64,000 nucleotides of DNA, taken from Microbacterium sp. 1.5R (lineage in GTDB: Bacteria > Actinomycetota > Actinomycetes > Actinomycetales > Microbacteriaceae). The stretch spans positions 868,001 through 932,000 of the forward strand of contig NZ_CP018151.1 of assembly GCF_001889265.1 (NCBI RefSeq), in the 5' to 3' direction. Positions 19,241-29,100 of the stretch are shown here, in pieces (within the stretch, counting starts at the first letter, position 1; every line of letters begins with the position of its first letter). Below the pieces are notes generated by a model. That model saw only the letters and a list, made by a program, of their open reading frames with translations. It had not been told where the DNA came from and did no database searches. A program made the translations under genes and the position numbers.

Positions 19241-21021
19241 CTCCGACCAGCACCGTCCAGCAGACGATGGAGCGCAGCTGGCGCCGGTACTTCGACAATC
19301 CGACGCCGCTGATGAAGCAGGGTCCCACGGCGATCGCCGTCGCGGTCGCCTCCGTCCTCATGTTCACGATCCCCGGCATCCCGGTGACCGACACCGGCGT
19401 CGCGATCTTCGGCCTCGCCACCATCGCGGTGGTGACGGCACTCGCGGCGGTGCTCTCGGTGCGCGGGGTGTACGACGGCTGGGTCGTCATGCTCATTCCG
19501 ATGATCGACATCCTCGGATTGGGTGCGATCAGGGCGGGTACCGGCGGGCCGGCATCCCTCTTCTCCTCGTTCGTGCTCCTCCCGGTCATCTGGATCGCCG
19601 CAGCCCCCGGGCGACGCCAGGTCGTGATCGTCGGTGTGTTCTCATCGATCGCGCTGCTCATGCCGAACATCATCGATCCGCCGGAAGACCCCGTGGCCTG
19701 GCTTCGCGGTGTCATCGGCCCGCTGGTGTTCGCCACCGTCGGTGCGATCGTGAACGAGCTCTCGCGACTGCAGAGACTGCGAACGGCCCAGGCCGAGGCG
19801 CATGTCGTCGAGCGCACGGCCGCTCTCGCCGCCAACGAGGCGATGCTCGAGCAGCTGAAGTCGAGCGAGCAGCAGTACCGCGCGCTCTCCGAGTCCTTCA
19901 CGAGCCTGTGGAACTCCATCACCGGCCAGGCGGTCATCGCCACCGACAACTGCGGGGTCATCACGGCATGGAATCCGGGTGCGGTGCGCCTGCTCGGCAT
20001 GGCGGTGCCGGACGCGCTCGCCGCCGTTCCGGTCGACCGGTTCTTCCCCTCGCACGCTCTCGCCCCGTTCGCGACCGAGGCCGCCGCACGCGCTGACGAC
20101 GGGCTGCACCCCGGCCTGCGTGCGCTGTTCGACGATGCCGACGCCGGTCTGCCGGTGGACTCGCACATCGACGTGGCGACCGTCGGCGGATCGACGGTTC
20201 CCGCGCGCGTCACCGTCACTCCGTACCAGGACTCCGACGGCTCCCGACACGGTTACCTGCTGGTGATCACCGACGAGACCAGGGCGGTGGAGGTCGCGCG
20301 CATGAAGGACGAGTTCGTCGGCATGATCTCGCACGAGCTGCGGACACCGCTCAGCGCCATCATCGGCTTCCTCGACCTGCTGCAGAACGATCCCGCGCAG
20401 CCTCTGACGACCGACCAGCAGGAGTTCGTGGACATCATCGAGCGCAACGCCCAGCGCCTGCTCAACCTCGTCGGGGACCTGCTGTTCACCGCCCAGGTGG
20501 AATCGGGCCGCTTCCCGCTCGAGCGCCGAGACGCCGACGTCACCGAGCTGGTGCGCAGCGCCGTCGCATCGTCCGGCCCGCACGCACAGCGCGAGGGCAT
20601 CGAGATCGTGGCCGAGATCCCGCCGACTCCCGTCGTGCTCTCGCTCGACTCGGGACGTATCGGCCAGGCCCTCGACAACCTGCTCTCGAATGCGATCAAG
20701 TTCACCGCTGCGGGCGGGCGGGTCACCGCGGGCGTGCGTCTCGTCGACGGAGGCGTCGAGCTCTCCGTGCGCGACACCGGTGTGGGCATCCCCGAAGACG
20801 AGCAGGGCATGCTGTTCACCCGGTTCTTCCGCGCGTCGACAGCGACCCGCAACGCCGTGCCCGGCGTCGGTCTGGGCCTCACGATCACCCGGGCGATCGT
20901 GCTCGCCCACGGCGGCACGATGGACGTGACGAGCAGAGAGGGCGTCGGCACCGAGTTCCGGATGCTGCTCCCGGCGGCGCCGCGCACCGAGGCGATCCAG
21001 GTGGTCGGCCGCACTCGCTGA
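19237..21021 (+). CDS. membrane histidine kinase with PAS domain
   Basis: The 594-residue kinase has about five N-terminal membrane helices (about 30-170), a coiled-coil-like linker (about 175-215), a PAS domain (about 222-350, ATDNCGVITAWNPGAVRLLG), HisKA with phospho-acceptor H366 in ISHELRTPL, and HATPase_c with N box DNLLSNAIKF, G1 DTGVGIP, F box and G2 GVGLGL. It should phosphorylate the two receivers of its own operon. The stimulus is unknown; the integral-membrane sensor lacks a large outside domain, so it may sense membrane or intracellular cues. ATG at 19237 overlaps the receiver stop by four bases. Last gene of the operon. Confidence 0.93.
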   Translation: MTPTSTVQQTMERSWRRYFDNPTPLMKQGPTAIAVAVASVLMFTIPGIPVTDTGVAIFGLATIAVVTALAAVLSVRGVYDGWVVMLIPMIDILGLGAIRAGTGGPASLFSSFVLLPVIWIAAAPGRRQVVIVGVFSSIALLMPNIIDPPEDPVAWLRGVIGPLVFATVGAIVNELSRLQRLRTAQAEAHVVERTAALAANEAMLEQLKSSEQQYRALSESFTSLWNSITGQAVIATDNCGVITAWNPGAVRLLGMAVPDALAAVPVDRFFPSHALAPFATEAAARADDGLHPGLRALFDDADAGLPVDSHIDVATVGGSTVPARVTVTPYQDSDGSRHGYLLVITDETRAVEVARMKDEFVGMISHELRTPLSAIIGFLDLLQNDPAQPLTTDQQEFVDIIERNAQRLLNLVGDLLFTAQVESGRFPLERRDADVTELVRSAVASSGPHAQREGIEIVAEIPPTPVVLSLDSGRIGQALDNLLSNAIKFTAAGGRVTAGVRLVDGGVELSVRDTGVGIPEDEQGMLFTRFFRASTATRNAVPGVGLGLTITRAIVLAHGGTMDVTSREGVGTEFRMLLPAAPRTEAIQVVGRTR

Positions 21022-21086
21022 CCGGTCGGCCCGATTGCTGATAGCCTGGTCGGCTCGCCACGCGGGCGGAAGGACGGCCACGCACG

Positions 21087-22775
21087 GTGGGATACATAGA
21101 TGTTGCGGGGGTCTCGCTGACCCTTCCCGACGGCAGACCGCTGTTGGACGAGACGAGCTTTCGCGTCGGAGCCGGGTCGACGAGCGCCCTCATCGGGCCC
21201 AACGGGGCCGGTAAGACGACGCTGCTCCGCATCATCCGAGGCGACCAGCCCTCCGATGACGGCGTCGTGACGATCGACGGCGGCCTCGGCGTGATGGACC
21301 AGTTCGTCGGCCACGGCGAGTCCGGTCAGACCGTTCACGAGCTGCTGGTGCGGGTCGCACCCCATCGCATCCGGCAGGCGGCGCAGGCTCTCGAGGCTGC
21401 GGAGGACGCGCTGATCGAGCGCGATGAGCACGACACGCAGATGGCGTATGCGACGGCGATCGCGGAGTACGCGGATGCCGGCGGCTACGAGCACGAGACG
21501 GTCTGGGACCAGTGCACGGTCGCCGCGTTGGGAGTGCCCTTCGAGCGTGCCCGCTTCCGCGATCTCACGACGCTGTCGGGCGGCGAGCAGAAGCGACTCG
21601 CTCTGGAGGCGCTGCTGCGCGGACCCGACGAGGTGCTGCTGCTCGACGAGCCGGACAACTATCTGGACGTTCCCACCAAGCGCTGGCTCGAGGAGCAGCT
21701 CCGGCAGACGCCGAAGACCGTGCTGCTGGTATCGCACGACCGGGAGCTGCTGGCCCGCGCGGTCGATCGGCTGATCACCCTCGAGCCCGGCGGCGCTGGG
21801 GCCTCGGCGTGGGTGCACGGCGGCGGATTCGCGACCTACCACCAGGCGCGCAGCGACCGCATGGACAGACTCGACGAGCTGCGCCGCCGGTGGGACGAGC
21901 AGCACGAGAAGCTGCGGACCCTCGTCGCGAACCTCAAGGTGAAGGCGTCGGCGAACGACGGATTCGCGTCGCGGTACCAGGCGGCGCAGACGCGACTGCG
22001 CAAATTCGAGGAGGCCGGACCGCCGGAGGAGCGACCCCCGGCTCAGGACTTCGACATGAGGCTGCGAGGGTCACGCACGGGAAAGCGCGCGGTGGTCGCA
22101 CACGGGCTCGAGCTCTGCGGGCTGATGAGGCCGTTCGACGCCGAGGTCTGGTACGGCGATCGGGTCGCCGTGCTCGGGTCGAACGGATCGGGGAAGTCGC
22201 ACTTCCTTCGCCTCCTCGCACGCGGGGGCAGCGATCCGGACCCGACGCTGGGTCACGTGACGTCCACCGGGGAGCAGCTCGCGACGGTCGATCACCGTGG
22301 GCAGGCCGTGCTGGGAGCGCGCGTCGTGCCGGGGCTGTTCGCGCAGACGCATGCGCATCCCGAGTTCGTCGGCCGAACGCTGCTCGAGATCCTCCACAGG
22401 GGAGACGAACGACGGGCCGGCATGCCGCGGGATGCCGCGAGCTCGGCGCTCGACCGGTACGGACTCGTGCGGCAGGCGCAGCAGACCTTCGAATCGCTGT
22501 CGGGCGGCCAGCAGGCCCGGTTCCAGGTGCTGCTGCTCGAGCTCTCCGGTGCGACGCTGCTGCTGCTCGACGAGCCGACGGACAACCTGGACATCGAGTC
22601 GGCCGAGGCGCTCGAAGACGCTCTGCGTCGTTTCGAGGGGACCGTGCTCGCGGTCACGCATGATCGCTGGTTCGCCCGCTCGTTCGACCGGTTCCTCGTG
22701 TTCGGCTCCGACGGCGAGGTGTACGAAGCCGATGCCCCCGTGTGGGACGAGCGCCGCGTGGTGCGAGCCCGCTGA
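21087..22775 (+). CDS. ABC-F family ATPase (ribosome-associated type)
   Basis: The 562-residue protein has two ABC cassettes and no membrane segment. Cassette 1: Walker A GPNGAGKTT, signature LSGGEQKRL, Walker B VLLLDEPDNYLD. Cassette 2: Walker A GSNGSGKS, signature LSGGQQARF, Walker B LLLLDEPTDNLD. Between them lies an arginine-rich helical linker (about 250-330). ABC-F proteins act on the ribosome in translation or antibiotic protection; which role applies cannot be told. The GTG start follows GCGGAAGGACGG, with a TAGCCT box about 40 bases upstream. It is convergent with the next gene, two bases apart. Confidence 0.9.
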   Translation: MGYIDVAGVSLTLPDGRPLLDETSFRVGAGSTSALIGPNGAGKTTLLRIIRGDQPSDDGVVTIDGGLGVMDQFVGHGESGQTVHELLVRVAPHRIRQAAQALEAAEDALIERDEHDTQMAYATAIAEYADAGGYEHETVWDQCTVAALGVPFERARFRDLTTLSGGEQKRLALEALLRGPDEVLLLDEPDNYLDVPTKRWLEEQLRQTPKTVLLVSHDRELLARAVDRLITLEPGGAGASAWVHGGGFATYHQARSDRMDRLDELRRRWDEQHEKLRTLVANLKVKASANDGFASRYQAAQTRLRKFEEAGPPEERPPAQDFDMRLRGSRTGKRAVVAHGLELCGLMRPFDAEVWYGDRVAVLGSNGSGKSHFLRLLARGGSDPDPTLGHVTSTGEQLATVDHRGQAVLGARVVPGLFAQTHAHPEFVGRTLLEILHRGDERRAGMPRDAASSALDRYGLVRQAQQTFESLSGGQQARFQVLLLELSGATLLLLDEPTDNLDIESAEALEDALRRFEGTVLAVTHDRWFARSFDRFLVFGSDGEVYEADAPVWDERRVVRAR

Positions 22776-22777
22776 GT

Positions 22778-23857
22778 TCAGCGCAGTCGGAACGGCTCCG
22801 CCGCGAGAGCGGAGGGATCGAGGGCCAGATCGGCGAGGGTCGCGCCCACGCCAGGGGCGAACTTGAAGCCGTGGCCGGAGAAGCCGGCGCCGACGACGAT
22901 CCGCCCCGATCGGTCGAGCACGAAGGCGCTGTCATCGGTCGAGGTGTAGGTGCAGCTGATCGGCTCCGCGGATGCCGGGTCGAGGCCCGGCATCCACTCG
23001 CCCACATAGTCGGCGAGAGCCTGCGCGTGCGTCACCGCGTGCGGGCGGGCATCCGGGTCGACGACGTCGCCCACGCGATGGAACCCGACCTTGACGCCCT
23101 CGCCGGGCGTCGGCATCCCGTAGACCGTCGCCGGGTAGCGGCCGGGATCGACGTAGTGATTGAACGAGGGCCATACCGAGTCGGCGGCGGGGCGGAAGTG
23201 CGCGGGGAACTCCTCGGTGACCTCCAGGCGCGGCAGCGGGATGCCGGGAAGCATCCGCTCGGTCCAGGCGCCGGCCGCGACGACGACGACGTCTGCCCGC
23301 ACGCGGGCGTCAGGCAGCACGATGTCGACGCCCTCGTCGGTCTCGTCGATCCGCGTGACGGGGGTCTCCCAGCGCACCTCGCCTCCCGCGGCGACGATCC
23401 GTCGCTCGAACTCGCCCAGCGCGGCGGATGCGCGGGCGACGCCCGCGTCGCGGGAGAAGAGCACATCGTCGCCGAAGCGCATGCCCGACCATCGCGACGA
23501 TGCCTCGTGCGCCGTCAGCATCTCGGCGTGGATGCCGCGCTCGGTCAGCCGCCGTTCGATCGCGGCGACGTCGACATCTCCGTGGGTGACCAGGCCGTGC
23601 AGACGCAGCAGCGGCTCGCCGCCCACCTGCCCGAGGGCGTCCCATCCGGCGCGTGCGCGGACGAGCAGGTCGAGATAGTGCTCCTCGTCGTAGGCGTTGT
23701 TGAAGTTGCGCGTGGCGCCGTGCGAGGCGCCCTGGTGGTGGCCACGGGCGAAGCGCTCGAAGACGACGGGCTTCATCCCCCGTCGGGTGAGCTCCCACGC
23801 GGTCGCAAGGCCCATCACGCCGCCACCGACGACGGCGACCTCTACCGAATCCGACAT
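22778..23857 (-). CDS. FAD-dependent amine oxidase (sarcosine / N-methyltryptophan oxidase-like)
   Basis: The 359-residue flavoprotein begins with the dinucleotide motif VAVVGGGVMGLATAWELTRRG and continues with HHQGASHGATRNF, as in MSOX/MTOX enzymes. C302, in PISCTYTSTDD, sits where these enzymes bind FAD covalently through an 8-alpha-cysteinyl link. The C-terminal VVGAGFSGHGFKFAPGVG completes the fold. It would oxidise an N-methylated amino acid, releasing formaldehyde and hydrogen peroxide. The ATG at 23857 has GGGAGG before it; a longer frame upstream runs across the divergent guaB3-type promoter and is rejected. Confidence 0.88.
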   Translation of the reverse strand: MSDSVEVAVVGGGVMGLATAWELTRRGMKPVVFERFARGHHQGASHGATRNFNNAYDEEHYLDLLVRARAGWDALGQVGGEPLLRLHGLVTHGDVDVAAIERRLTERGIHAEMLTAHEASSRWSGMRFGDDVLFSRDAGVARASAALGEFERRIVAAGGEVRWETPVTRIDETDEGVDIVLPDARVRADVVVVAAGAWTERMLPGIPLPRLEVTEEFPAHFRPAADSVWPSFNHYVDPGRYPATVYGMPTPGEGVKVGFHRVGDVVDPDARPHAVTHAQALADYVGEWMPGLDPASAEPISCTYTSTDDSAFVLDRSGRIVVGAGFSGHGFKFAPGVGATLADLALDPSALAAEPFRLR

Positions 23858-23915
23858 ATTGCCTCCCGACCTCGCTCTCAGTCTCCCAGCCGTCGGTGTC
23901 ATCGCGTACGCCCGG

Positions 23916-23921
23916 TAGTCT
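23916..23921 (+). promoter_or_regulatory. -10 box of leaderless guaB3-type promoter
   Basis: TAGTCT, six bases before the GTG at 23928 and 12 before the ATG at 23934. It supports a leaderless transcript and decides the start chosen below. Confidence 0.5.
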
Positions 23922-23927
23922 GGGGTG

Positions 23928-25049
23928 GTGACCATGGAGATCGAGCTCGGCCGAGGCAAGCGTGCGCGTCGCGCGTACACGTTCGACGACATCGCGGTGG
24001 TGCCCTCGCGGCGCACCCGCAACCCGGAGGACGTGTCGACCGCCTGGACGATCGACGCCTTCGGCTTCGGGATCCCGGTGCTCGGCGCACCGATGGACTC
24101 CGTCGTGAGCCCTCAGACGGCGATCATGCTCGGGCAGCTCGGCGGACTCGGCGTCCTCGACCTCGAAGGACTGTGGACCCGTTACGAGAACCCCGAGCCC
24201 CTTCTTGCGGAGATCGCATCCCTCGGCGAGGGAGAGGCGACGGCGCGCATGCAGCAGCTCTACTCCGAGCCGATCAAGCCCGCGCTCATCACGCAGCGTC
24301 TCGCCGAGATCCGTGAAGCCGGAGTGACCGTCGCCGGATCGCTGACACCGCAGCGCACGCAGGAGTTCTACGACACGGTCGCCGCCGCAGGGGTCGACCT
24401 GTTCGTCATCCGCGGCACCACCGTGTCGGCCGAGCACGTCTCGAGCGTCGACGAGCCACTGAATCTCAAGAAGTTCATCTACGACCTCGACGTGCCCGTC
24501 ATCGTCGGAGGCGCAGCCACCTACACCGCGGCCCTGCATCTGATGCGCACGGGTGCGGCCGGTGTCCTCGTCGGGTTCGGCGGGGGAGCGGCGTCGACCA
24601 CGCGCGCGACCCTCGGCATCCACGCTCCGATGGCCACGGCCGTATCGGACGTGGCCGCGGCCCGCCGTGACTACCTCGACGAGTCCGGCGGACGCTACGT
24701 GCACGTCATCGCAGACGGTGGGGTCGGCACGTCCGGTGACATCGTCAAGGCACTCGCGATGGGTGCCGACGCGGTCATGCTCGGCGTCGCCCTCGCACGC
24801 GCCACCGATGCACCGGGTCGCGGCTTCCACTGGGGTCCCGAGGCGCATCACCCCAAGCTCCCGCGCGGTCGTCGCGTCGAGGTCGGCGGCATCGGCACGC
24901 TCGAGGAGATCCTCTACGGTCCGGCGCCCGTCGTCGACGGCACGGCGAACCTCATCGGTGCGCTGCGCAAGTCGATGGCCACCACCGGATACTCCGACCT
25001 CAAGGAATTCCAGCGGGTCGAGGTCGTCCTCGCACCGTACGAGGCCTGA
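23928..25049 (+). CDS. guaB3: GuaB3 family IMP dehydrogenase-related protein
   Basis: About 373 residues of IMPDH barrel without CBS domains, as in the actinobacterial GuaB3 group: YTFDDIAVVPSRRTRNPEDV at the start, [24 protein letters not shown] in the phosphate-binding half. The loop that in true IMPDH reads GPGSICTTR reads GFGGGAASTTR here, with Ser (codon 24594-24596) in place of the catalytic Cys. Full IMPDH activity is therefore doubtful, while the true guaB at 12332 keeps it. Starts at GTG 23925, GTG 23928 and ATG 23934 are possible; the -10 box favours 23928. SURF1 follows after 15 bases. Confidence 0.9.
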   Translation: MTMEIELGRGKRARRAYTFDDIAVVPSRRTRNPEDVSTAWTIDAFGFGIPVLGAPMDSVVSPQTAIMLGQLGGLGVLDLEGLWTRYENPEPLLAEIASLGEGEATARMQQLYSEPIKPALITQRLAEIREAGVTVAGSLTPQRTQEFYDTVAAAGVDLFVIRGTTVSAEHVSSVDEPLNLKKFIYDLDVPVIVGGAATYTAALHLMRTGAAGVLVGFGGGAASTTRATLGIHAPMATAVSDVAAARRDYLDESGGRYVHVIADGGVGTSGDIVKALAMGADAVMLGVALARATDAPGRGFHWGPEAHHPKLPRGRRVEVGGIGTLEEILYGPAPVVDGTANLIGALRKSMATTGYSDLKEFQRVEVVLAPYEA

Positions 25050-25064
25050 GGCCCGCACCACGCC

Positions 25065-25865
25065 GTGACTTCTGCTGCTCTGTTCCCCCCGACTCTCCGC
25101 GAGGTCATGCTCCGGGGACGCTGGATCGGGATGCTCGTGCTGTGCCTCGTGGTGGCCGGCGTGTTCGCGTGGCTGGGGCAGTGGCAGCTCGAGCGCGCGA
25201 TCGAGACCGATCCGCCGCCCGCAGGAGCGACCGAGCAGGTGCGACCGCTGACCGATGTGGTCGAGCCGGGTGCGTACCTCCCCGAGCCGCTGGTCGGGCA
25301 GAAGGTCGAGACGTCGGGGACCTGGATCCGCGATGACTTCCTCATCGTGTCGAGCCGGTTCAACGACGGCGTCGAGGGCTACTGGGTGACCGGTCAGCTG
25401 CGGGTCGCGGAGCGCACGTCGATCGCGGTCGCGATCGGCTGGACCGCCGACCGTGCCGTCGCCGAGGCGGCCGTCGAGAAGCTCGACGAGAGTGCAGAGG
25501 ACGTATCCCTCGTCGGTCGGGTGATCTCGGACGAGGGGCCCTCGGTGCCGCCGAAGGACGATCCCCAGCGCATGGACCGGATGTCGACCGCTGCGCTGCT
25601 CAGCCACTGGCACGACGTCGACGAGCTCGACGTGTATCGGCCGTACCTCGCCTCGATCACGGCGACGGCAGGTCTCACGGACATCTCCTCGCCAGCACCC
25701 GAGGAGCAGTCGCCGGTGAACTGGCTCAACATCTTCTATGCCGCGGAGTGGGCGATCTTCGCCGGGTTCGCCTTCTACCTCTGGTATCGACTCGCCAAGG
25801 ACGCCTGGGAGCGCGAGGTCGAGGAGTTCGAGGACGCAGCGACCGCCGCCGGCGACTCCGTCTGA
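25065..25865 (+). CDS. SURF1 family cytochrome oxidase assembly protein
   Basis: The 266-residue protein has two membrane helices, one near the N-terminus (about 22-42) and one near the C-terminus (about 224-244), enclosing a periplasm-facing domain. This is the SURF1 topology. GQWQLERAIE after the first helix matches the conserved family block, and GTWIRDDFLIVSSRFNDGVEGYWVTG the central one. SURF1 assists haem a3 insertion into cytochrome c oxidase. The GTG start has no clear ribosome site, so an internal ATG at 25107 is an alternative. It probably shares the guaB3 transcript. Confidence 0.88.
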   Translation: MTSAALFPPTLREVMLRGRWIGMLVLCLVVAGVFAWLGQWQLERAIETDPPPAGATEQVRPLTDVVEPGAYLPEPLVGQKVETSGTWIRDDFLIVSSRFNDGVEGYWVTGQLRVAERTSIAVAIGWTADRAVAEAAVEKLDESAEDVSLVGRVISDEGPSVPPKDDPQRMDRMSTAALLSHWHDVDELDVYRPYLASITATAGLTDISSPAPEEQSPVNWLNIFYAAEWAIFAGFAFYLWYRLAKDAWEREVEEFEDAATAAGDSV

Positions 25866-25997
25866 TTCCGCCTGACCCGACCCGCATCCGCGCGGCGCAT
25901 CGCGCGCATGTGAGCGGTTCGCGGTCCGATATTCCACCTTCGTCAGGGTCGGGTCCGGACGTTCGGTGAGGGCTTGGTTACCAATCGGAAAACTCCG

Positions 25998-26026
25998 TTG
26001 AGGTTGTCGGAGGGCCTCCGTATGCT
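25998..26026 (+). promoter_or_regulatory. promoter of the secreted nuclease gene
   Basis: TTGAGG (25998-26003), a 17-base spacer and TATGCT (26021-26026): both hexamers match four of six consensus bases. The leader to the ATG at 26111 is about 78 bases. I found no direct repeats of the actinobacterial PHO-box type in 25866-26110. Confidence 0.6.
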
Positions 26027-26110
26027 CGCTCACATGTGCGTCGGCTGAGAGCCCGCACCGCCCGGTTTCACGAGAGCCGTCGCCAGAACACACCCGAGGA
26101 GACAACACAG

Positions 26111-29100
26111 ATGATGTCCGCTCCCGACGCCGCGAACCATCAGGTTCCCGGGTCAGACCGCAGAAGTCGGGGGCGTCTCGGCGTTCTCGCCGCCACCTGC
26201 GTCGCCGCACTGGGCGCCAGCGCCCTGATCGCCGCGCCAGCCTCCGCAGACGTCTCGGGAACGGGGGTGGTGATCAACGAGGCCTACCTCTCCGGGGGCA
26301 GTGCCGGGGCGGCGTTCACCAACAAGTTCGTCGAGCTCTACAACCCCACGGCGGCACCCGTCACCCTCGACGGGCTCTCGCTGCAGTATCGATCCGCGAC
26401 AGGAACGGGCGGTTCGAACGGCGTCGCGCCGCTGACCGGCGTCATCCCCGCCGGCGGCCACTATCTCGTGCAGGCGGGCAGCAACGGAGCCAACGGCGCA
26501 GCACTGCCGACGGCCGACGTCGTCAGCACCCTCAACCCGAGCGGAACGAACGGCACTCTCGCGCTGGTCGAGGGCACCGCGGCGGTCACACTGACCCCCG
26601 GCTCGGTCACGGGTGTCGACGGCGTCATCGACGTGCTCGGCTACGGCACCTCGAACACATTCGAGACTGCCGCCGCGACTCCTCCCACGGGCAACACCGA
26701 CGTCAAATCGCTCAACCGCACGGGCGGCAAGGACACCGACGACAACAAGGCGGACTTCAGCCTGTCGGCCACCATCACGCCGCAGAATGCGGGCACGGTT
26801 CCCGACCCCGACCCCGATCCTGAGCCTGAGCCCGAGCCGACCGACGTGTCGATCGCCGACGTCCAGGGAACGACCGACGTCTCGCCGCTGAACGGCCAGA
26901 CGGTCACGGTCGAGGGCATCGTCACCGCCGACTATCGGACCGGCGGCTACAAGGGCATCGTGATCCAGACCGAGGGCTCCGGCGGCGCGGTCGACGCGAC
27001 CCCCGGCGCATCGGACGGCGTCTTCGTCTTCCTCAACGCGCTCGCTCCCACGCTCGCGATCGGCGATCGCGTCTCGGTCACCGGCTCGGTCAGCGAGTAC
27101 TTCGGCCAGACGCAGATCAACCCGGCAGCGCTGACCGGCATCTCGGTCCTGCAGGCAGGGGTGGGCGTTCCCGAGGTCACCCCGCTTCCCGATGCCGCCG
27201 TCGGCGGCGACCGTGAGCAGTACGAGAACATGTACGTGGCCCCGGCGGGCACCTATCGCCTGGCTTCCAGCCACCAGCTCTTCAACTTCGGAACCCTCTG
27301 GCTGAACGCCGGGGCGGATCTCAACGTCAAGAGCACGGAGCTCGTGCGCCCGGGAGCCGAAGCGGCGGCGATCACCGCGGCGAACCGCGCCAACCGGATC
27401 CTGCTCGACGACGGGTGGTCGATCCAGGTCTCGAACAGCGGGCACCCCAACGACCAGCCGTACTTCACGAAGGACCTCGTCGTCCGCAACGGCGACACGG
27501 TCGACTTCAGCGAGAACGGGTATGTGCTCCAGTACGGCTTCGACGACTGGCGTCTTCAGCCGGTCGTGCCGATCGACAGCACGTCGTCCGCCAACCTGAA
27601 GGTCGGCTTCCAGCCCACGAACCCTCGCACGGACACCGCCCCGACGGTCGGCGGCGACGTGCAGGTGGCGTCGTTCAACGTCTTCAACTACTTCACCACG
27701 CTGAAGAGCGAGAACTCGAACGCACGAGGCGCGGCGAATGCTGCCCAGTTCGAGATCCAGAAGTCGAAGATCGTCGCGGCGATCAACGGCCTCGACGCCG
27801 AGATCGTGTCGCTGATGGAGATCGAGAACTCGATCAAGCTCGGCGGCTCGCTCGACGAGGCGCTGGCCGATCTGGTCGACGGGCTCAACGACGCACTCGG
27901 CAGCGTGGAGTGGGACTACGTCCGCACTCCCGATGAGCTGAACGACTCGGCGACGACCGACTTCATCACGAGCGCGATCATCTACAAGAAGGACGCGGTC
28001 GAGACGGTCGGCGACAGCCTGACCGTGACGGACGAGAGCGTCTGGGGCAACGCCCGCGAGCCGATCGCGCAGGCGTTCGACATCGACGGACGCGTCGTCA
28101 CGGTGGTGGCGAACCACTTCAAGTCGAAGTCGGCACCCGAGGGCGGCGGCGCCGAGCCGGCAGACGGCCAGGGCTTCTTCAACGCCGACCGCGTGAAGCA
28201 GGCGAACTCGCTCAAGACCTTCACCACCGAGATCGAGGAGACAACAGGCAGCAGCGACATCCTGCTGATCGGTGACTTCAACGCCTACGCGAAGGAGGAC
28301 CCGATCGAGGTCTTCACGAGCGAGGGGTGGAGCGACGTCGCACGCGAGAAGGCTCCGGAACAGCACACGTACACGTTCGACGGCGAGCTCGGCTCGCTCG
28401 ACCACGTGCTCGCGTCGCCGTCGCTCGCCGCATCCATCACGGGCGCGGGTGTGTGGAGCATCAACTCTCCGGAGTGGAGCGACCGCGGCTACGCGTTCGG
28501 CGCCACCGAGGCGGGAACACCGTTCCGCTCCAGCGACCACGACCCGATCATCGTCGGCGTCTCCTCCGAGGTCCCGCCGGTGAGCATCGACGTCGTCACC
28601 ATGAACGACTTCCACGGTCGCATCGAGGCCGACGGCGCTGCCGCAGGCGCGGCGGTCGTCGCCGGAGCCGTGCAGCAGTTCCGTTCCGAGAACCCGAACA
28701 CGATCTTCGCCGGTGTCGGCGATCTGATCGGCGCATCGACGTTCACCTCCTTCATCAACGATGACAACCCGACGATCGACGCGCTCAACGCCGCCGGCCT
28801 CGACGTCAGTGCCGCGGGCAACCACGAGTTCGACCAGGGCTGGGAGGACCTGCGCGACCGCGTGCAGGACCGCGCGGACTGGGAGTACATCTCGTCGAAC
28901 GTGTTCGTCACCGAGACGGGCGAGCCCGCGCTCGCACCGGCCTGGGTGAAGGAGCTCGACGGCGTGCGCGTCGGCTTCGTCGGCGCCGTCACCGAAGACC
29001 TCGACTCGCTCGTGTCGCCTGAGGGCATCGCGGATCTCGAGGTGCGCAGCATCGTCGATTCGGTGAACGCCGTGGCCGACGACCTGCGTGACGGAGACGC

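Noticed and set aside
25866..26110. PHO box for the nuclease/nucleotidase gene
   Set aside because: Searched for GTTCAC-like direct repeats in the promoter region and saw none.
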